Assembly: GCA_014237395.1 (NCBI GenBank)
Contig: JABZFP010000020.1
Location: 1-32,194 of the forward strand
From: Desulfobacteraceae bacterium
Lineage (GTDB): Bacteria > Desulfobacterota > Desulfobacteria > Desulfobacterales > UBA5852
DNA: 32,194 nucleotides
Direction of reading: 5' to 3'
The translations under genes were made by a program, and so were the position numbers. Position 1 is the first letter of the stretch; the number at the start of each line of letters is the position of its first letter. The notes under the pieces were generated by a model. That model was not told the origin of the DNA. It ran no database searches and was given only the letters and a program-made list of their open reading frames with translations. Of this stretch, positions 16,114 through 24,262 are shown in pieces.

Positions 16114-17970
16114 TTACACGGTTGATTTCACAGGCACGATTGCATTTTCGGGACACACCTGGGCGCAGAGCGCACAGCCGATGCAGATATCCGCATCGAT
16201 ATGCACGCGATCGTCCTCCAGGTAAAAGGCCGGACAGCCCAATTCGCTGATGCAGTCCCGGTGATTCTGGCAACGGTCCGACACCCGGAAAGGTTTGCCC
16301 CGCAGCTGGCGCAAGGCCTTGGCGTAAAGGGCGCACTTTTCCTCTGCAATGATCACCGACACGCCTTCGAATTCCACTGCCTCACGTATGGCGGCAATGC
16401 TTTTCTTAAGCTGGTAGGGCCGAATCGTGACCACGTGGGGGACCCCAATGGCCTTCACCAGCGGCTCAAGGGCCACATGGCCGTAGCCGTCCAGTTTCAG
16501 TTCCTGCATGTCCACGCCGGGATTGGGCTGATGACCCGTCATGGCGGTTGTCCGGTTATCCAGGATCACCAGGGTCATGTCATGGTTGTTGAATACCGCA
16601 TTGATCAGGCCGGGAATGCCGGAATGAAAAAAGGTCGAATCCCCGATGAACGACACCACCTTCTGGGATGTGGCCTGGGCAAACCCGCCGGCACTGCCCG
16701 TGGAGGCGCCCATGCAGATGACAAAGTCGCCCATGGACAGCGGCGGCAGAAACCCCAGAGTATAGCAGCCGATATCGGATGGATGGATGACGTCCATGCC
16801 CTCGGTGGCCTTTTTGACGGCATAAAACGTCGCCCGGTGGGAGCATCCCGCACAGAGCGTGGGCGGTCGCTGAGGAATTTCCGGCACATCCGACAAATCC
16901 GGGACCGCCGACGGCGGACAGACAATGCCAAAATAATCGGCTAATTTCTGGCGTACCATCGCCGGGTCGAACTCATAAAGGCGCGAAAAAAGGGTTGGCC
17001 CTTTGCCGTTAATAGGCAAAGAAAGTCCCCTTTCCTGGGCGAAAGCCTTGACCGCCTCTTCCATGTAGGGCTCGCCTTCTTCCACCACCAAAACTTTTTC
17101 GCAACCCGATAGAAAGGTGCCGATGCGCTCCGCCGGCAGGGGATGGGAAAACCCGATCCGCAGCACCCGAACCTGGTCTTCAAGTTGAAGATCCTGAATG
17201 GCATCCGCGACATAGGTGTAGCTCACGCCGTTGCAGATGACGCCCCATGTCCCACTGCCCTCTTCAAAGTTATAGGGGCTCTCTTCGGCCAGCGCCTGGG
17301 CCTGAGCCACCGTCTCCAGAAGGCGCGCATGCAGTTGGCGCGACACGGCCGGCACCGTCACGTAGTGGAACGGGTCTTTTTTGAACCGCCCCTTGGTCTG
17401 GGGGGGGCGCAAGGCACCCAAGGTGACAACCGCATTGGAATGGTTGATGCGTGTGGTGGTTCGCAAAATGACCGGCTCACGGAGGGTTTCCGACAAATCA
17501 AAGGCATATGGGACCATGGCCTTGGCTTCCTCCACCGACGATGGCTCAAGAATCGACAGTCCGGAGAGTTTGCCGTAATAACGATTGTCCTGCTCATTCT
17601 GGCTGGAAAACATGTAGGGATCATCCGCCGAAATCACCACCAGACCGGCCCGGGTGCCGACATACGCTAGCGTCATGAGGGCATCGGCCGCAACGTTGAC
17701 CCCCACGTGCTTCATCATGCACATGCTGCGCAGGCCGGAATTGGCGGCGGCGGCCGCGACCTCCAGCGCCACTTTCTCATTGGTGCTGTATTCGAAATAC
17801 AGGTCCGTTTCCTGCGCCACCTGGAAAAGATTGAGGGATATTTCCGAGGAAGGCGTACCGGGATAGGTGGCGGCAAAGGCAACCCCCGCCTCCAGGGCTC
17901 CCCGGGCAATGGCTTCATTGCCAAGCAAAAGCACTTTCTGGCCGGGCTGGTTTGTCAGCAATTTATGCAT
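16114..17970 (-). CDS. iorA: indolepyruvate ferredoxin oxidoreductase, alpha subunit
   Basis: IorA is the TPP- and iron-sulfur-containing subunit that oxidises indolepyruvate, phenylpyruvate and similar transamination products of aromatic amino acids to aryl-acetyl-CoA. Its 618 residues hold an N-terminal pyrimidine-binding domain (GNEAIARGALEAGVAFAATYPGTP), a C-terminal TPP-binding domain (CAGCSHR, GDSTFFHSGIPGL...ILDNRTTAMTGHQPNP), and a C-terminal ferredoxin domain. The second cluster motif is complete (C596-x2-C599-x2-C602-x3-C606). The first has C567, C573 and C579, with His570 where a cysteine is usual. An AAGGA site precedes the ATG. It is the first gene of iorAB, with a promoter candidate about 95 bases upstream. 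Confidence 0.95.
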   Translation of the reverse strand: MHKLLTNQPGQKVLLLGNEAIARGALEAGVAFAATYPGTPSSEISLNLFQVAQETDLYFEYSTNEKVALEVAAAAANSGLRSMCMMKHVGVNVAADALMTLAYVGTRAGLVVISADDPYMFSSQNEQDNRYYGKLSGLSILEPSSVEEAKAMVPYAFDLSETLREPVILRTTTRINHSNAVVTLGALRPPQTKGRFKKDPFHYVTVPAVSRQLHARLLETVAQAQALAEESPYNFEEGSGTWGVICNGVSYTYVADAIQDLQLEDQVRVLRIGFSHPLPAERIGTFLSGCEKVLVVEEGEPYMEEAVKAFAQERGLSLPINGKGPTLFSRLYEFDPAMVRQKLADYFGIVCPPSAVPDLSDVPEIPQRPPTLCAGCSHRATFYAVKKATEGMDVIHPSDIGCYTLGFLPPLSMGDFVICMGASTGSAGGFAQATSQKVVSFIGDSTFFHSGIPGLINAVFNNHDMTLVILDNRTTAMTGHQPNPGVDMQELKLDGYGHVALEPLVKAIGVPHVVTIRPYQLKKSIAAIREAVEFEGVSVIIAEEKCALYAKALRQLRGKPFRVSDRCQNHRDCISELGCPAFYLEDDRVHIDADICIGCALCAQVCPENAIVPVKSTV

Positions 17971-18063
17971 GGCGAATCCTTTTCCCCTAAAATGACACCG
18001 GTCCGCGGCATTTGAAAAACACGGCTGCGAGAACCGGCTGTGATTGAAAAATGAAGCCTATCG

Positions 18064-18091
18064 TTTATAACAGCCCCGAATCCGCTGTAAA
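18064..18091 (-). promoter_or_regulatory. putative sigma-70 promoter of iorAB
   Basis: On the minus strand TTTACA (18086-18091) is followed after 16 bases by TATAAA (18064-18069). Each hexamer is one base off consensus. A leader of roughly 85 bases would precede iorA. Confidence 0.55.
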
Positions 18092-18100
18092 GTCCTTTCT

Positions 18101-18128
18101 CAGGAGCCGTCACCCGACGGACCTCCTG
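18101..18128. other. imperfect dyad between the divergent iorA and rdgB promoters
   Basis: CAGGAG-CCGTC and GACGG-(AC)-CTCCTG form an 11-pair stem with a 2-base bulge and an ACCC loop. It sits just upstream of both promoter candidates in the 260-base iorA/rdgB gap, so it could be an operator or simply a structured element. No T-run follows. Confidence 0.45.
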
Positions 18129-18145
18129 GTGCGGCTTGAAAGCAC

Positions 18146-18174
18146 TTTACAAAGCAATGCCGGTGATTTAAAGA
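18146..18174 (+). promoter_or_regulatory. weak candidate promoter for rdgB
   Basis: TTTACA (18146-18151) is followed after 17 bases by TAAAGA (18169-18174), 55 bases before the rdgB start. The -10 matches only partly. Confidence 0.3.
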
Positions 18175-18229
18175 TAAGGATTTGTTCAATCGCCTGAATC
18201 GATCGACATGATTTGATAGCGAGCATTCT

Positions 18230-18898
18230 ATGGAAACGCCCCTCATCCTTGTTCTGGCCACACGCAATGCTGGGAAAACAGCCGAAATTCGTGATCTTCT
18301 GAAAGATTTCCCGATCGAAATCCGAAATTTAGATGATTTCGGACCCATCCCGGAAGTCGAGGAAGACGGTGCCACCTTCGACGATAACGCCTATAAAAAA
18401 GCCCATTTTGCGGCCCGTGTTCTTGGTTTCCCCGCCCTGGCCGATGACTCCGGGCTGGTGGTGGACGCGCTGAACGGCGCCCCGGGCGTGTATTCCGCAC
18501 GTTACGCCGGTGAAAAAGCCTCGGATGCGGACCGCTGCGCCAAACTGCTCCAGGCCATGGAAGGTCAGGCCCACCGTGCTGCCGCCTTTGAATGTGTCAT
18601 TTCCATCGCCGTTCCCGAGGGGCCGGCGCTCACCTACGAGGCGCGCTGCGAGGGACGGATCACCGACCAACCCCAGGGGGAAAATGGTTTTGGATATGAT
18701 CCCATTTTCTTCTATCCTCCGCTCAACAAAACGTTTGCCCAAATGACCATGACCGAAAAAAGCCGCGTCAGCCATCGCGGGAAGGCTTTGCGCGAGCTGC
18801 AAGCGGAGTTCGATAAAGTCCTGAAATGGATCCAGCAGCATATGCCGATCGTTGTCCGCACCGGCTGTGTGTCCGAAAACAACGACGAACCGGCTTAA
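18230..18898 (+). CDS. rdgB: RdgB/HAM1 XTP/dITP diphosphatase
   Basis: This enzyme hydrolyses non-canonical purine nucleotides (dITP, XTP) to monophosphates, preventing their incorporation into DNA and RNA. It has 222 residues and all Ham1-family motifs: LATRNAGKTAEI at residues 9-20, FDDNAYKKA, ADDSGLVVDALNGAPGVYSA, GFGYDPIF and SHRGKAL. About 20 residues beyond the family's usual end form a tail without recognised features. It is the first of several plus-strand genes, divergent from iorA; the pckG gene starts 122 bases after its stop. Confidence 0.95.
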   Translation: METPLILVLATRNAGKTAEIRDLLKDFPIEIRNLDDFGPIPEVEEDGATFDDNAYKKAHFAARVLGFPALADDSGLVVDALNGAPGVYSARYAGEKASDADRCAKLLQAMEGQAHRAAAFECVISIAVPEGPALTYEARCEGRITDQPQGENGFGYDPIFFYPPLNKTFAQMTMTEKSRVSHRGKALRELQAEFDKVLKWIQQHMPIVVRTGCVSENNDEPA

Positions 18899-19020
18899 AA
18901 CCGGGCTGCCATCCGCACCATTGGTGAAAAGGGGATGCCGCAACTTAAAACTGAATGGCAACTGCACCGCGCCGATAATATATCTCGCCGCCCAACCATC
19001 GTCTGCAGGGAGAAACCATC

Positions 19021-20994
19021 ATGACCAAGGGAAAGAACAGCTATGATATAGCGCAAGTGCTCGGCCATATTGAAACGGCCGATGCGGCTCGGGATCTGTT
19101 TGAAACGCGGCTGGACGCTGCGAATCTTGCCAAAATTCAGCAACTCAAAACCCCCGCCATTTTGATAAAAATCGCCAATGCGATTGCCATGTGTGATCCG
19201 TCCGCCGTTTTCGTCAATGCCGGAACCCCCCAAGACCGAGACTGGATCAAACGCCATGCCCTTGAAAAAGAGGAGGAAAAGGCCCTGCCCATGCCGGACC
19301 ACACCATCCACTACGACCTCAAACAGGAGCAGGGGCGCATTATTGACAGAACTTTTTACATCATCGATCCCGACGAAGCGGTGAGCTCGCTGGCCCTCAA
19401 GAAATTACGATCGGATGCCCTGGAAGAAATTGAACGGGAAATGAAGACCATCATGCAGGGCAAAACCATGATCATCGGTTGTTACCTCCGGGGACCGGTG
19501 GGGTCCCCGGTATCAAACCCGGCCCTGGAGATAACCAGTTCGGCCTATGTTTCTCACAGTGCCGAAATTTTGTACCGCAATGCGTATGATCAGTTCGACC
19601 ACGAAGTGGCCCGTCAGGGACATTTTTACACCAATATCCACAGCGAAGGCCTCAACCGCCCCGAGGATCTGCCGAATGCCCGGGTTTTTATGGATCGCAG
19701 CCACCGCACCACCTACAGCTTCAAGTGCACCTATGCCGGCAACACCCTGCTTTTGAAAAAGGGCAACCACCGTTTCTCGGTGGATCGGTCCGTCTATGAA
19801 AAGCGCGGGCAGGAGTTGGCCGAACACATGTTCATTACCGGCATCGACGGGCCCGGCGGCCGCATTACGTGGGTCACCGGAGCCGCTCCCAGCGGCTGCG
19901 GCAAAACCACCACGGCCATGGCCGGCAATCATTTTGTAGGCGACGACCTGGCCCAGATGTGGATCGCTGAAGACGGCAGCATTCGTTCAACCAACCCGGA
20001 ATGCGGTATCTTCGGCATCGTGGAGGATGTCAACTGGGACGGCGACCCCATGTTGATGCACTGTCTGCGGGAACCGGGCACGGAAGTCATCTGGTCCAAT
20101 GTCCTCATCGACGATGATGGGGTGCCCCATTGGAAGGGCAATGGCGAGACGCACCCCGCCAAGGGGATTAATTTTCAAGGCGCCTGGGAAGAAGGCCTGA
20201 CCGATGCCGATGGTAAGCCGGTCCCCATATCCCACCCCAACGCCCGCTGCACACTGGCATCCACCGCTTTGGGAAACTATTCGGAACGCGCCGAAGATGG
20301 CGCGGGGGTGGAAACCCGCGTGATTACCTACAGCGGGCGCGACAGCAACACCATGCCACCGGTCTGGACCGCGCGTAATGCAGAAGAGGGGGTCGTTATC
20401 GGCGCCTGCATCGTATCCGCCGCCACAGCGACCGAGGTTGGCGCCACCGGCGTGAAGCGGGCCCCCTGGGCCAATGCACCGTTTATTCCCGGCGCGCTGG
20501 GCGATTACATGGATGCCCAGTTCCGCTTTTTCGGCAGTGACCGGATTGCGGCGGACAAACGTCCTGTGATGGCCGGCCTGAATTATTTTCTCACCCACCA
20601 GGCGCGCGGCGGTGAGGGCACCAAACTCTTAGGGGAAAAACGGGATGTCAAGGTCTGGCTGGCCTGGCTGGAACGCCGCGCGCACGGGGAAGTAGAGGCC
20701 ATCGAAACCCCCATCGGTTACGTGCCCCGTTACGAGGATCTGAAAACGCTCTTCAGCACGATCATCGACAAAGCCTATCCGGAGTCCCTCTATAACCAGC
20801 AGTTCTCGTTGTACATCGACAACATTCTGAGCCGCATCGAATTGCAAATCGAGGCCTATCGCAAGGAAGAGCAGATTCCGGTCCAGCTGTTCAAGGTCCT
20901 GGAAACCCAGCAGGAGGGATTGACCCGCCTGAAAAACCAATTTGGGCCTGTTGTCACGCCTGCTGAGCTGATCGCCGCCACCGCCGAACGGTAA
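19021..20994 (+). CDS. pckG: phosphoenolpyruvate carboxykinase, GTP-type family (divergent, archaeal-like)
   Basis: The enzyme converts oxaloacetate and a nucleoside triphosphate to PEP and CO2, feeding gluconeogenesis from C2/C4 intermediates. It has 657 residues, somewhat longer than the usual 590-625. The P-loop is APSGCGKTTTAM (about 288-299) with the conserved catalytic Cys, in place of the common FPSACGKTNLAM. GCYLRGPVGSP is the substrate-binding Arg region. Further family segments are NPECGIFGIVEDVNWDGDP and TPIGYVPRYEDL. The stretch LNYFLTHQARGGEG replaces the usual aromatic guanine-binding segment, a variant I associate with archaeal enzymes. GGGAG lies about 9 bases before the ATG. 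A hairpin follows the stop codon. The nucleotide preference should be regarded as unproven. Confidence 0.9.
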   Translation: MTKGKNSYDIAQVLGHIETADAARDLFETRLDAANLAKIQQLKTPAILIKIANAIAMCDPSAVFVNAGTPQDRDWIKRHALEKEEEKALPMPDHTIHYDLKQEQGRIIDRTFYIIDPDEAVSSLALKKLRSDALEEIEREMKTIMQGKTMIIGCYLRGPVGSPVSNPALEITSSAYVSHSAEILYRNAYDQFDHEVARQGHFYTNIHSEGLNRPEDLPNARVFMDRSHRTTYSFKCTYAGNTLLLKKGNHRFSVDRSVYEKRGQELAEHMFITGIDGPGGRITWVTGAAPSGCGKTTTAMAGNHFVGDDLAQMWIAEDGSIRSTNPECGIFGIVEDVNWDGDPMLMHCLREPGTEVIWSNVLIDDDGVPHWKGNGETHPAKGINFQGAWEEGLTDADGKPVPISHPNARCTLASTALGNYSERAEDGAGVETRVITYSGRDSNTMPPVWTARNAEEGVVIGACIVSAATATEVGATGVKRAPWANAPFIPGALGDYMDAQFRFFGSDRIAADKRPVMAGLNYFLTHQARGGEGTKLLGEKRDVKVWLAWLERRAHGEVEAIETPIGYVPRYEDLKTLFSTIIDKAYPESLYNQQFSLYIDNILSRIELQIEAYRKEEQIPVQLFKVLETQQEGLTRLKNQFGPVVTPAELIAATAER

Positions 20995-21012
20995 AACCAG
21001 GCATTCTCGTCG

Positions 21013-21052
21013 TGGGTGTCGGTCAACCAGCCGGCACCCATTATCGTTTCCA
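21013..21052 (+). terminator. probable intrinsic terminator after pckG
   Basis: TGGGTGTCGG (21013-21022) pairs with CCGGCACCCA (21031-21040) through 10 pairs including one G-U. A T-rich run, ttatcgtttcc, follows. It lies 18 bases after the pckG stop and before the permease gene. Confidence 0.55.
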
Positions 21053-21084
21053 ACCCCCTGTTGCATAAAGGCGCTTAGCAAACC

Positions 21085-22320
21085 ATGCCCACGCCCGCCC
21101 TCCTCCGCGTTCTTGCCAGCCGACGCATGTTGGTGGCCCTTGTTATGGGTTTTGCCTCCGGGCTGCCACTGCTGCTGACCATCTCCGTACTGCAAGCCTG
21201 GATGAAAGAGGAAGGTGTCGATCTGGCCGTCATCGGACTCATGGCCCTGGTGGGCCTGCCTTACACTCTTAAATTTCTCTGGGCGCCGGTGCTGGACCGC
21301 TACACCATACCGCTCTTTGGTCGGCGACGAGGGTGGCTTCTGATCGCCCAAACCGCCCTGGTGCTGGCCATCATCGCGCTGGCCGCCACCAATCCGGCCC
21401 AACGCCCCTGGATGGTTGCGCTGGCCGCTTTCTGGGTGACCTTTTTCAGCGCGTCCCAGGATATCGTTATCGACGCTTACCGGCGGGAAGATCTGGCCGA
21501 TGAAGAATTGGGGTTGGGTTCTTCGCTGTATATCAATGGATATCGTACCGGCATGCTGCTCGCATCCGGCGGCGGGCTCATTATGGCCGACCACATTCCA
21601 TTCTCCATGGTCTACCTGATCATGGCCGCCTGCCTCCTGCCGGGCATCTTGACCACCCTTCTGACCCCGGAACCCGAAACACCCAAAGGAACCCCGCAAA
21701 CCCTGCAGGAAGCCATAATTCAGCCGTTTGTCGAATATTTCAGTCGTCCGGAAGCTATCTGGGTTTTGGCGTTTATCCTGTTTTATAAAATCGGCGACAC
21801 CATGGCCAGCACCATGACCACGCCCTTTTATCTGGATATCGCTTTTTCCAAAACCGAAATCGGCTCCATCGTAAAGCTCTTCGGGTTCTGGGCCACCATC
21901 GCCGGCAGCCTGGCCGGCGGCATGATCATGCTTAAAGTGGGTATTTATCGGAGCCTGTGGCTATTTGGCATCTTACAGGCGCTTTCAACGGCAGGCTTTG
22001 CCCTCCTGGCCCAGATCGGTCATAGTGTCCCGGCCCTGGCGGGGGTCATCGCCTTTGAAAATCTCAGCAGCGGCATGGGTACGGCCGCCTATGCCGCCTT
22101 TATGGCCTCCATCACCAACCAGAAATTCACCGCCACCCAGTATGCCCTCCTGACCAGTCTGATGGGTGTCCCCCGCGTTGTGGTCTCCGCCGGCAGCGGT
22201 TTCATGGCCAAAGCCATGGGGTGGGAAGGCTATTTCATTTTCTGTACGCTGATTGCACTTCCAGGCCTGTTGATGCTGCTGCGGATTCGCCGCAGCCAAA
22301 CGCCGCGCACCGCGGCCTGA
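21085..22320 (+). CDS. AmpG-like major facilitator permease
   Basis: This is a 411-residue polytopic inner-membrane transporter with about 12 hydrophobic segments. It carries AmpG hallmarks: FASGLPLLL near residue 20, LKFLWAPVLDRY, FGRRRGW in the loop after the second segment pair, SASQDIVIDAYRRE, and LFYKIGDTMA near the middle. AmpG imports anhydro-muropeptides for cell-wall recycling; the substrate here is inferred only from similarity. There is no nearby recycling enzyme or beta-lactamase regulator. The ribosome site is weak. The DUF6178-like gene follows 44 bases later on the same strand. Confidence 0.85.
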   Translation: MPTPALLRVLASRRMLVALVMGFASGLPLLLTISVLQAWMKEEGVDLAVIGLMALVGLPYTLKFLWAPVLDRYTIPLFGRRRGWLLIAQTALVLAIIALAATNPAQRPWMVALAAFWVTFFSASQDIVIDAYRREDLADEELGLGSSLYINGYRTGMLLASGGGLIMADHIPFSMVYLIMAACLLPGILTTLLTPEPETPKGTPQTLQEAIIQPFVEYFSRPEAIWVLAFILFYKIGDTMASTMTTPFYLDIAFSKTEIGSIVKLFGFWATIAGSLAGGMIMLKVGIYRSLWLFGILQALSTAGFALLAQIGHSVPALAGVIAFENLSSGMGTAAYAAFMASITNQKFTATQYALLTSLMGVPRVVVSAGSGFMAKAMGWEGYFIFCTLIALPGLLMLLRIRRSQTPRTAA

Positions 22321-22364
22321 GAAGGGCGCCGTCTTTCATAGCGCAGAGGAAGGAACACCCCGTC

Positions 22365-24122
22365 ATGACAGAAGAGCTCACGACCTCGAAGATTCATGAG
22401 GAACGCCAGCGGGCACTCATGGAAACCCGGTCGCGACTGTTGGCGATGCCACCGGAAAAAGCGCTCGACGAAATATTGACGCACCCCCAACCGGCGGCCC
22501 TGGTGCACGCCTTTCCCGAAGAGGACCTCTATTTCCTGATTCATGATATCGGGCCCCAGGATGCGCTGCCCCTGATAGCGCTCGCCTCCGGCAAACAACT
22601 CGAATACCTGCTCGATCAGGAGATCTGGCAGCGGGACCGCCTGCATATCGACACCATCGGGGACTGGTTGGAGCGCTTCCTGCAGTCCGACCCGTCCTTC
22701 GACCGCATGATCCAATGGCTGACGACGGAAAAGCTAGACCTGATCGAGTTTTTTTTGCTGCAATCCATCGAAGTCCAGATCCTTGAGCACGATCAGGACC
22801 CCTCCAGTTTCGGCCCGGGTTTCTTTACCTACGACCATGTTTTTTATATCCGCATTATTCATCGTCCCTCCGCCGACACCCCCGATCACCCCTCTGAGCA
22901 GCATCACCAGATGGTAAAAAACCTGCTGGACCGCCTGGCAGAGGTGGACCACGTCAGGTTTCAGGCCATTTTGATGGAGGCCGCCACGGTTTTGCCCGCC
23001 GAAATGGAAGAAGAAGCCTACCGTCAACGCAATGTGCGCTTGGCGGAAAAAGGGTTTCTGCCCTTTGAAGAGGCGGTGGGCCTTTATCAATACCTCAATC
23101 TGCGACAATTTCAACAGCGGGCACGCCGCCAAAAGCCCCTGTCGGATGAGAGGAACTACCATTTATCGTTAGTCCCCATCACCGTTTTGCCGCCCGAAAC
23201 GCTCTTCGCCCAGGCACTGCAAACCATGGCGGTGGAACACCGCGATGTTATGCAGGAAGAATTTGCCGCAATGTGCAATCGCATCATCGTGGCCGATCGT
23301 CTAAAAATCGAACAGCGGGAAGCGCTGGCCAAGGTTACGCAGAAAGCCTCTGGCTACCTGCACATCGGCCTGCAAAAACTCGAAGACGCGGCAAGAAGCA
23401 ACGCAGCACAGCCCTTTGCGGCCGCCGACAGTCTCCGCCGCTACCATCTGGAAGGCATTTTCAGATTGGGATATGGCGCGGCGGTCGAACTGAAACAAGC
23501 GGCGGAAGCCTGGGTGCCCCGCAGCTGGTTTGCCCGTCAGGGCCTGCCGTTGACCTTCTGGGGGGAAACCTGGCTGGGCGTCATCGGCGGACTGCTGATC
23601 AAGCGGCCCTTATTTTTTGACAACTACCAAAGCGGCACCATGTATCGCGAGTTTGCCACCAGCGACGATATCCAAAACAGCCGACACCAGCTGGAACAGG
23701 CGCAGTATTTCGACCGCTTGCTGGACCGCTTGAATCCGGTTTTCGTCTCACCGTCCCGATTCGGCTTTCTTTCCTATAAGAACCTGTTGCTGACCCTCTG
23801 GGCGCGACACCGCCTGGCCCTGCCGGAAGCGGTGCAGCATCTTAACTCGCAGGCGTTTAAACCATTTTTTCGGGAGCTTTTTCAAACAACGGCCGACCCC
23901 GTTGGTAAAAAACGCCGCAAAATCAACGATGCCTTGCGGTCGGACTTTCTGCACTGGCTGGCGGATCGCACGGAGCAGACGGCGGCAGAACTTTCCGCAT
24001 CCATCGGCCCCACGCTGGAAGCCCTGTTTGTCGAACTGGAAGAATCTTACGGGCGGGTCGACGCGGATCATATCGATCCACGCTACGTTCCTCATTTTCT
24101 CTTGGAACCACACGATGCTTAA
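22365..24122 (+). CDS. DUF6178-like cytoplasmic protein of unknown function
   Basis: This 585-residue soluble protein has no signal peptide and no membrane segment. I recognise it as resembling the uncharacterised DUF6178 family seen in Desulfobacterota, without certainty. The first 120 residues look like short helical repeats (ALVHAFPEEDLYFLIHDIGP, DALPLIALASGKQLEYLLDQ) reminiscent of the MgtE N-terminal superhelix. The middle and C-terminal parts are mostly helical, with no recognisable catalytic motif; the C terminus ends in an acidic/His-containing tail. The frame is open to 22221, but AGGAAGG upstream of ATG 22365 and the overlap with the permease gene favour the shorter form. It may be co-transcribed with the permease. 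No function is assigned. Confidence 0.7.
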   Translation: MTEELTTSKIHEERQRALMETRSRLLAMPPEKALDEILTHPQPAALVHAFPEEDLYFLIHDIGPQDALPLIALASGKQLEYLLDQEIWQRDRLHIDTIGDWLERFLQSDPSFDRMIQWLTTEKLDLIEFFLLQSIEVQILEHDQDPSSFGPGFFTYDHVFYIRIIHRPSADTPDHPSEQHHQMVKNLLDRLAEVDHVRFQAILMEAATVLPAEMEEEAYRQRNVRLAEKGFLPFEEAVGLYQYLNLRQFQQRARRQKPLSDERNYHLSLVPITVLPPETLFAQALQTMAVEHRDVMQEEFAAMCNRIIVADRLKIEQREALAKVTQKASGYLHIGLQKLEDAARSNAAQPFAAADSLRRYHLEGIFRLGYGAAVELKQAAEAWVPRSWFARQGLPLTFWGETWLGVIGGLLIKRPLFFDNYQSGTMYREFATSDDIQNSRHQLEQAQYFDRLLDRLNPVFVSPSRFGFLSYKNLLLTLWARHRLALPEAVQHLNSQAFKPFFRELFQTTADPVGKKRRKINDALRSDFLHWLADRTEQTAAELSASIGPTLEALFVELEESYGRVDADHIDPRYVPHFLLEPHDA

Positions 24123-24130
24123 TGCTGCTG

Positions 24131-24177
24131 TTCGTCAATACGGTGAGGCACCCGGCGAATGCCATCGTATTGACGAA
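24131..24177. terminator. long hairpin between converging genes, possible terminator
   Basis: Perfect 12-base arms TTCGTCAATACG (24131-24142) and CGTATTGACGAA (24166-24177) enclose an inner GGCA/TGCC stem. It begins 9 bases after the DUF6178-like gene stop. No T-run follows on either strand, so it could be a rho-independent-like terminator lacking a U-tract, an mRNA 3'-end stabiliser, or a small repeat element. Confidence 0.5.
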
Positions 24178-24233
24178 TAGGAGCACTTGGCGTTTATGGC
24201 GTACCGGATTCGTCTATCGGGGCGGGGACCTTC

Positions 24234-24257
24234 CCCAGACGTTACCCGCCCTCTGGG
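24234..24257 (-). terminator. short GC-rich stem downstream of the FHA-GAF-cyclase-like gene
   Basis: CCCAGA (24234-24239) and TCTGGG (24252-24257) form a 6-pair stem just beyond the stop codon in the minus direction. Another GGGG/CCCC pairing overlaps it (24224-24236). No T-run; weak evidence. Confidence 0.25.
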
Positions 24258-24262
24258 AGGCG

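Noticed and set aside
20629..21699. 356-codon open frame on the minus strand
   Set aside because: It lies opposite pckG and the AmpG-like gene, spans their junction and has a low-complexity shadow-like composition (Gln, Gly, His).
22221..22364. N-terminal extension of the DUF6178-like frame
   Set aside because: It overlaps the 3' end of the permease gene, while a good ribosome site precedes the ATG at 22365.
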